This document shows, one piece after another, positions 63,974-64,000 of a stretch of DNA of 64,000 bases. Where the stretch lies: the NCBI RefSeq assembly GCF_945873075.1, contig NZ_CAMCBS010000002.1, positions 62,001 to 126,000 on the forward strand, read 5' to 3'. The notes below the pieces were generated by a model. It ran no database searches and was not told the origin of the DNA. It saw nothing but the letters and a program-made list of their open reading frames with translations. The stretch is from an uncultured Moraxella sp. GTDB taxonomy: Bacteria; Pseudomonadota; Gammaproteobacteria; Pseudomonadales; Moraxellaceae. How positions within the stretch are numbered: the stretch's first letter is position 1; the number at the start of each line of letters is the position of its first letter. A program made the position numbers and the translations under genes.

Positions 63974-64000
63974 ATGAACACGAATTTTTTTAAAAAGACC
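63974..64000 (+). CDS. Possible start of a downstream gene (partial, 9 codons)
   Basis: An ATG at 63974, with GGTGAG at 63961-63966 as a possible ribosome site, opens MNTNFFKKT before the window ends. By analogy with ABC_sub_bind operons it could be the permease, but nothing in nine residues can show that. Confidence 0.3.

Overview
The window looks like chromosomal DNA of a gamma-proteobacterium of the Moraxellaceae, most likely a Moraxella species. The evidence is gene content and order rather than an RNA marker: a dat/ddc pair for 1,3-diaminopropane, a six-gene Na+-NQR operon, a Neisseria/Moraxella-type peptidoglycan O-acetylation cluster (pacA-pacB-ape1), type IV pilus genes and a Pal lipoprotein. 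No tRNA, rRNA, CRISPR array, insertion sequence or prophage was recognised. The genes are tightly packed on both strands, many short operons end in clear hairpin terminators, and several promoters share an extended -10 element of the form TGCTANAAT.

Layout. 1-5.4 kb: the start of pilT (cut by the window edge), yggS, nnrS, and a leftward group of queE, a DMT exporter and a TRIC-like channel. 5.6-18 kb: dat and ddc, which normally neighbour each other in this family, are separated by a complete type I restriction-modification locus (hsdM, hsdS1, an RloC/PrrC-like ATPase, hsdR, hsdS2). 18-24 kb: the leftward nqrABCDEF operon. 24.5-27.7 kb: hisA, two tandem paralogous lipoproteins, a His-tailed SafE-like membrane protein and a 58-residue CcoS. 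27.8-35.5 kb: selO, an acyl-CoA desaturase facing a TetR regulator, an APC permease, a pteridine reductase-like SDR and cca. 35.6-41 kb: maeB, hemB, a small membrane-anchored protein and ruvB. 41-46 kb: a DUF3465 lipoprotein, pldA, comF and the minor pilins pilV-pilW-pilX. 46-56 kb: an outer-membrane barrel, a glycosyltransferase with a C9 tract, a phosphopantetheinyl transferase, pal, pepN, a CSD-DUF805 fusion, waaA, rsmE and an EamA transporter. 56-64 kb: pacA-pacB-ape1, cmoM, a repeat-rich lipoprotein and an ABC_sub_bind lipoprotein.

The most distinctive element is the restriction island at about 7.1-16.4 kb. Its order hsdM-hsdS-ATPase-hsdR repeats that of the E. coli prr locus, where the third gene encodes the anticodon nuclease PrrC. 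Here the third gene is longer (709 aa), has a CxxC in its coiled coil as RloC does, and keeps an Arg-x3-Glu ... His triad near its C-terminus. A second hsdS, sharing conserved blocks with the first, closes the operon. This suggests a restriction system guarded by a suicidal tRNA nuclease, with two DNA specificities that could recombine.

A second notable signal is the run of nine cytosines inside the glycosyltransferase gene. Losing or gaining one C leads to a stop within a few codons, which is the signature of a phase-variable surface-glycan gene. Cell-envelope functions are common in the window (pili, pldA, waaA, pal, PG O-acetylation, an OMP and several lipoproteins), as expected for a mucosal or animal-associated Moraxella.
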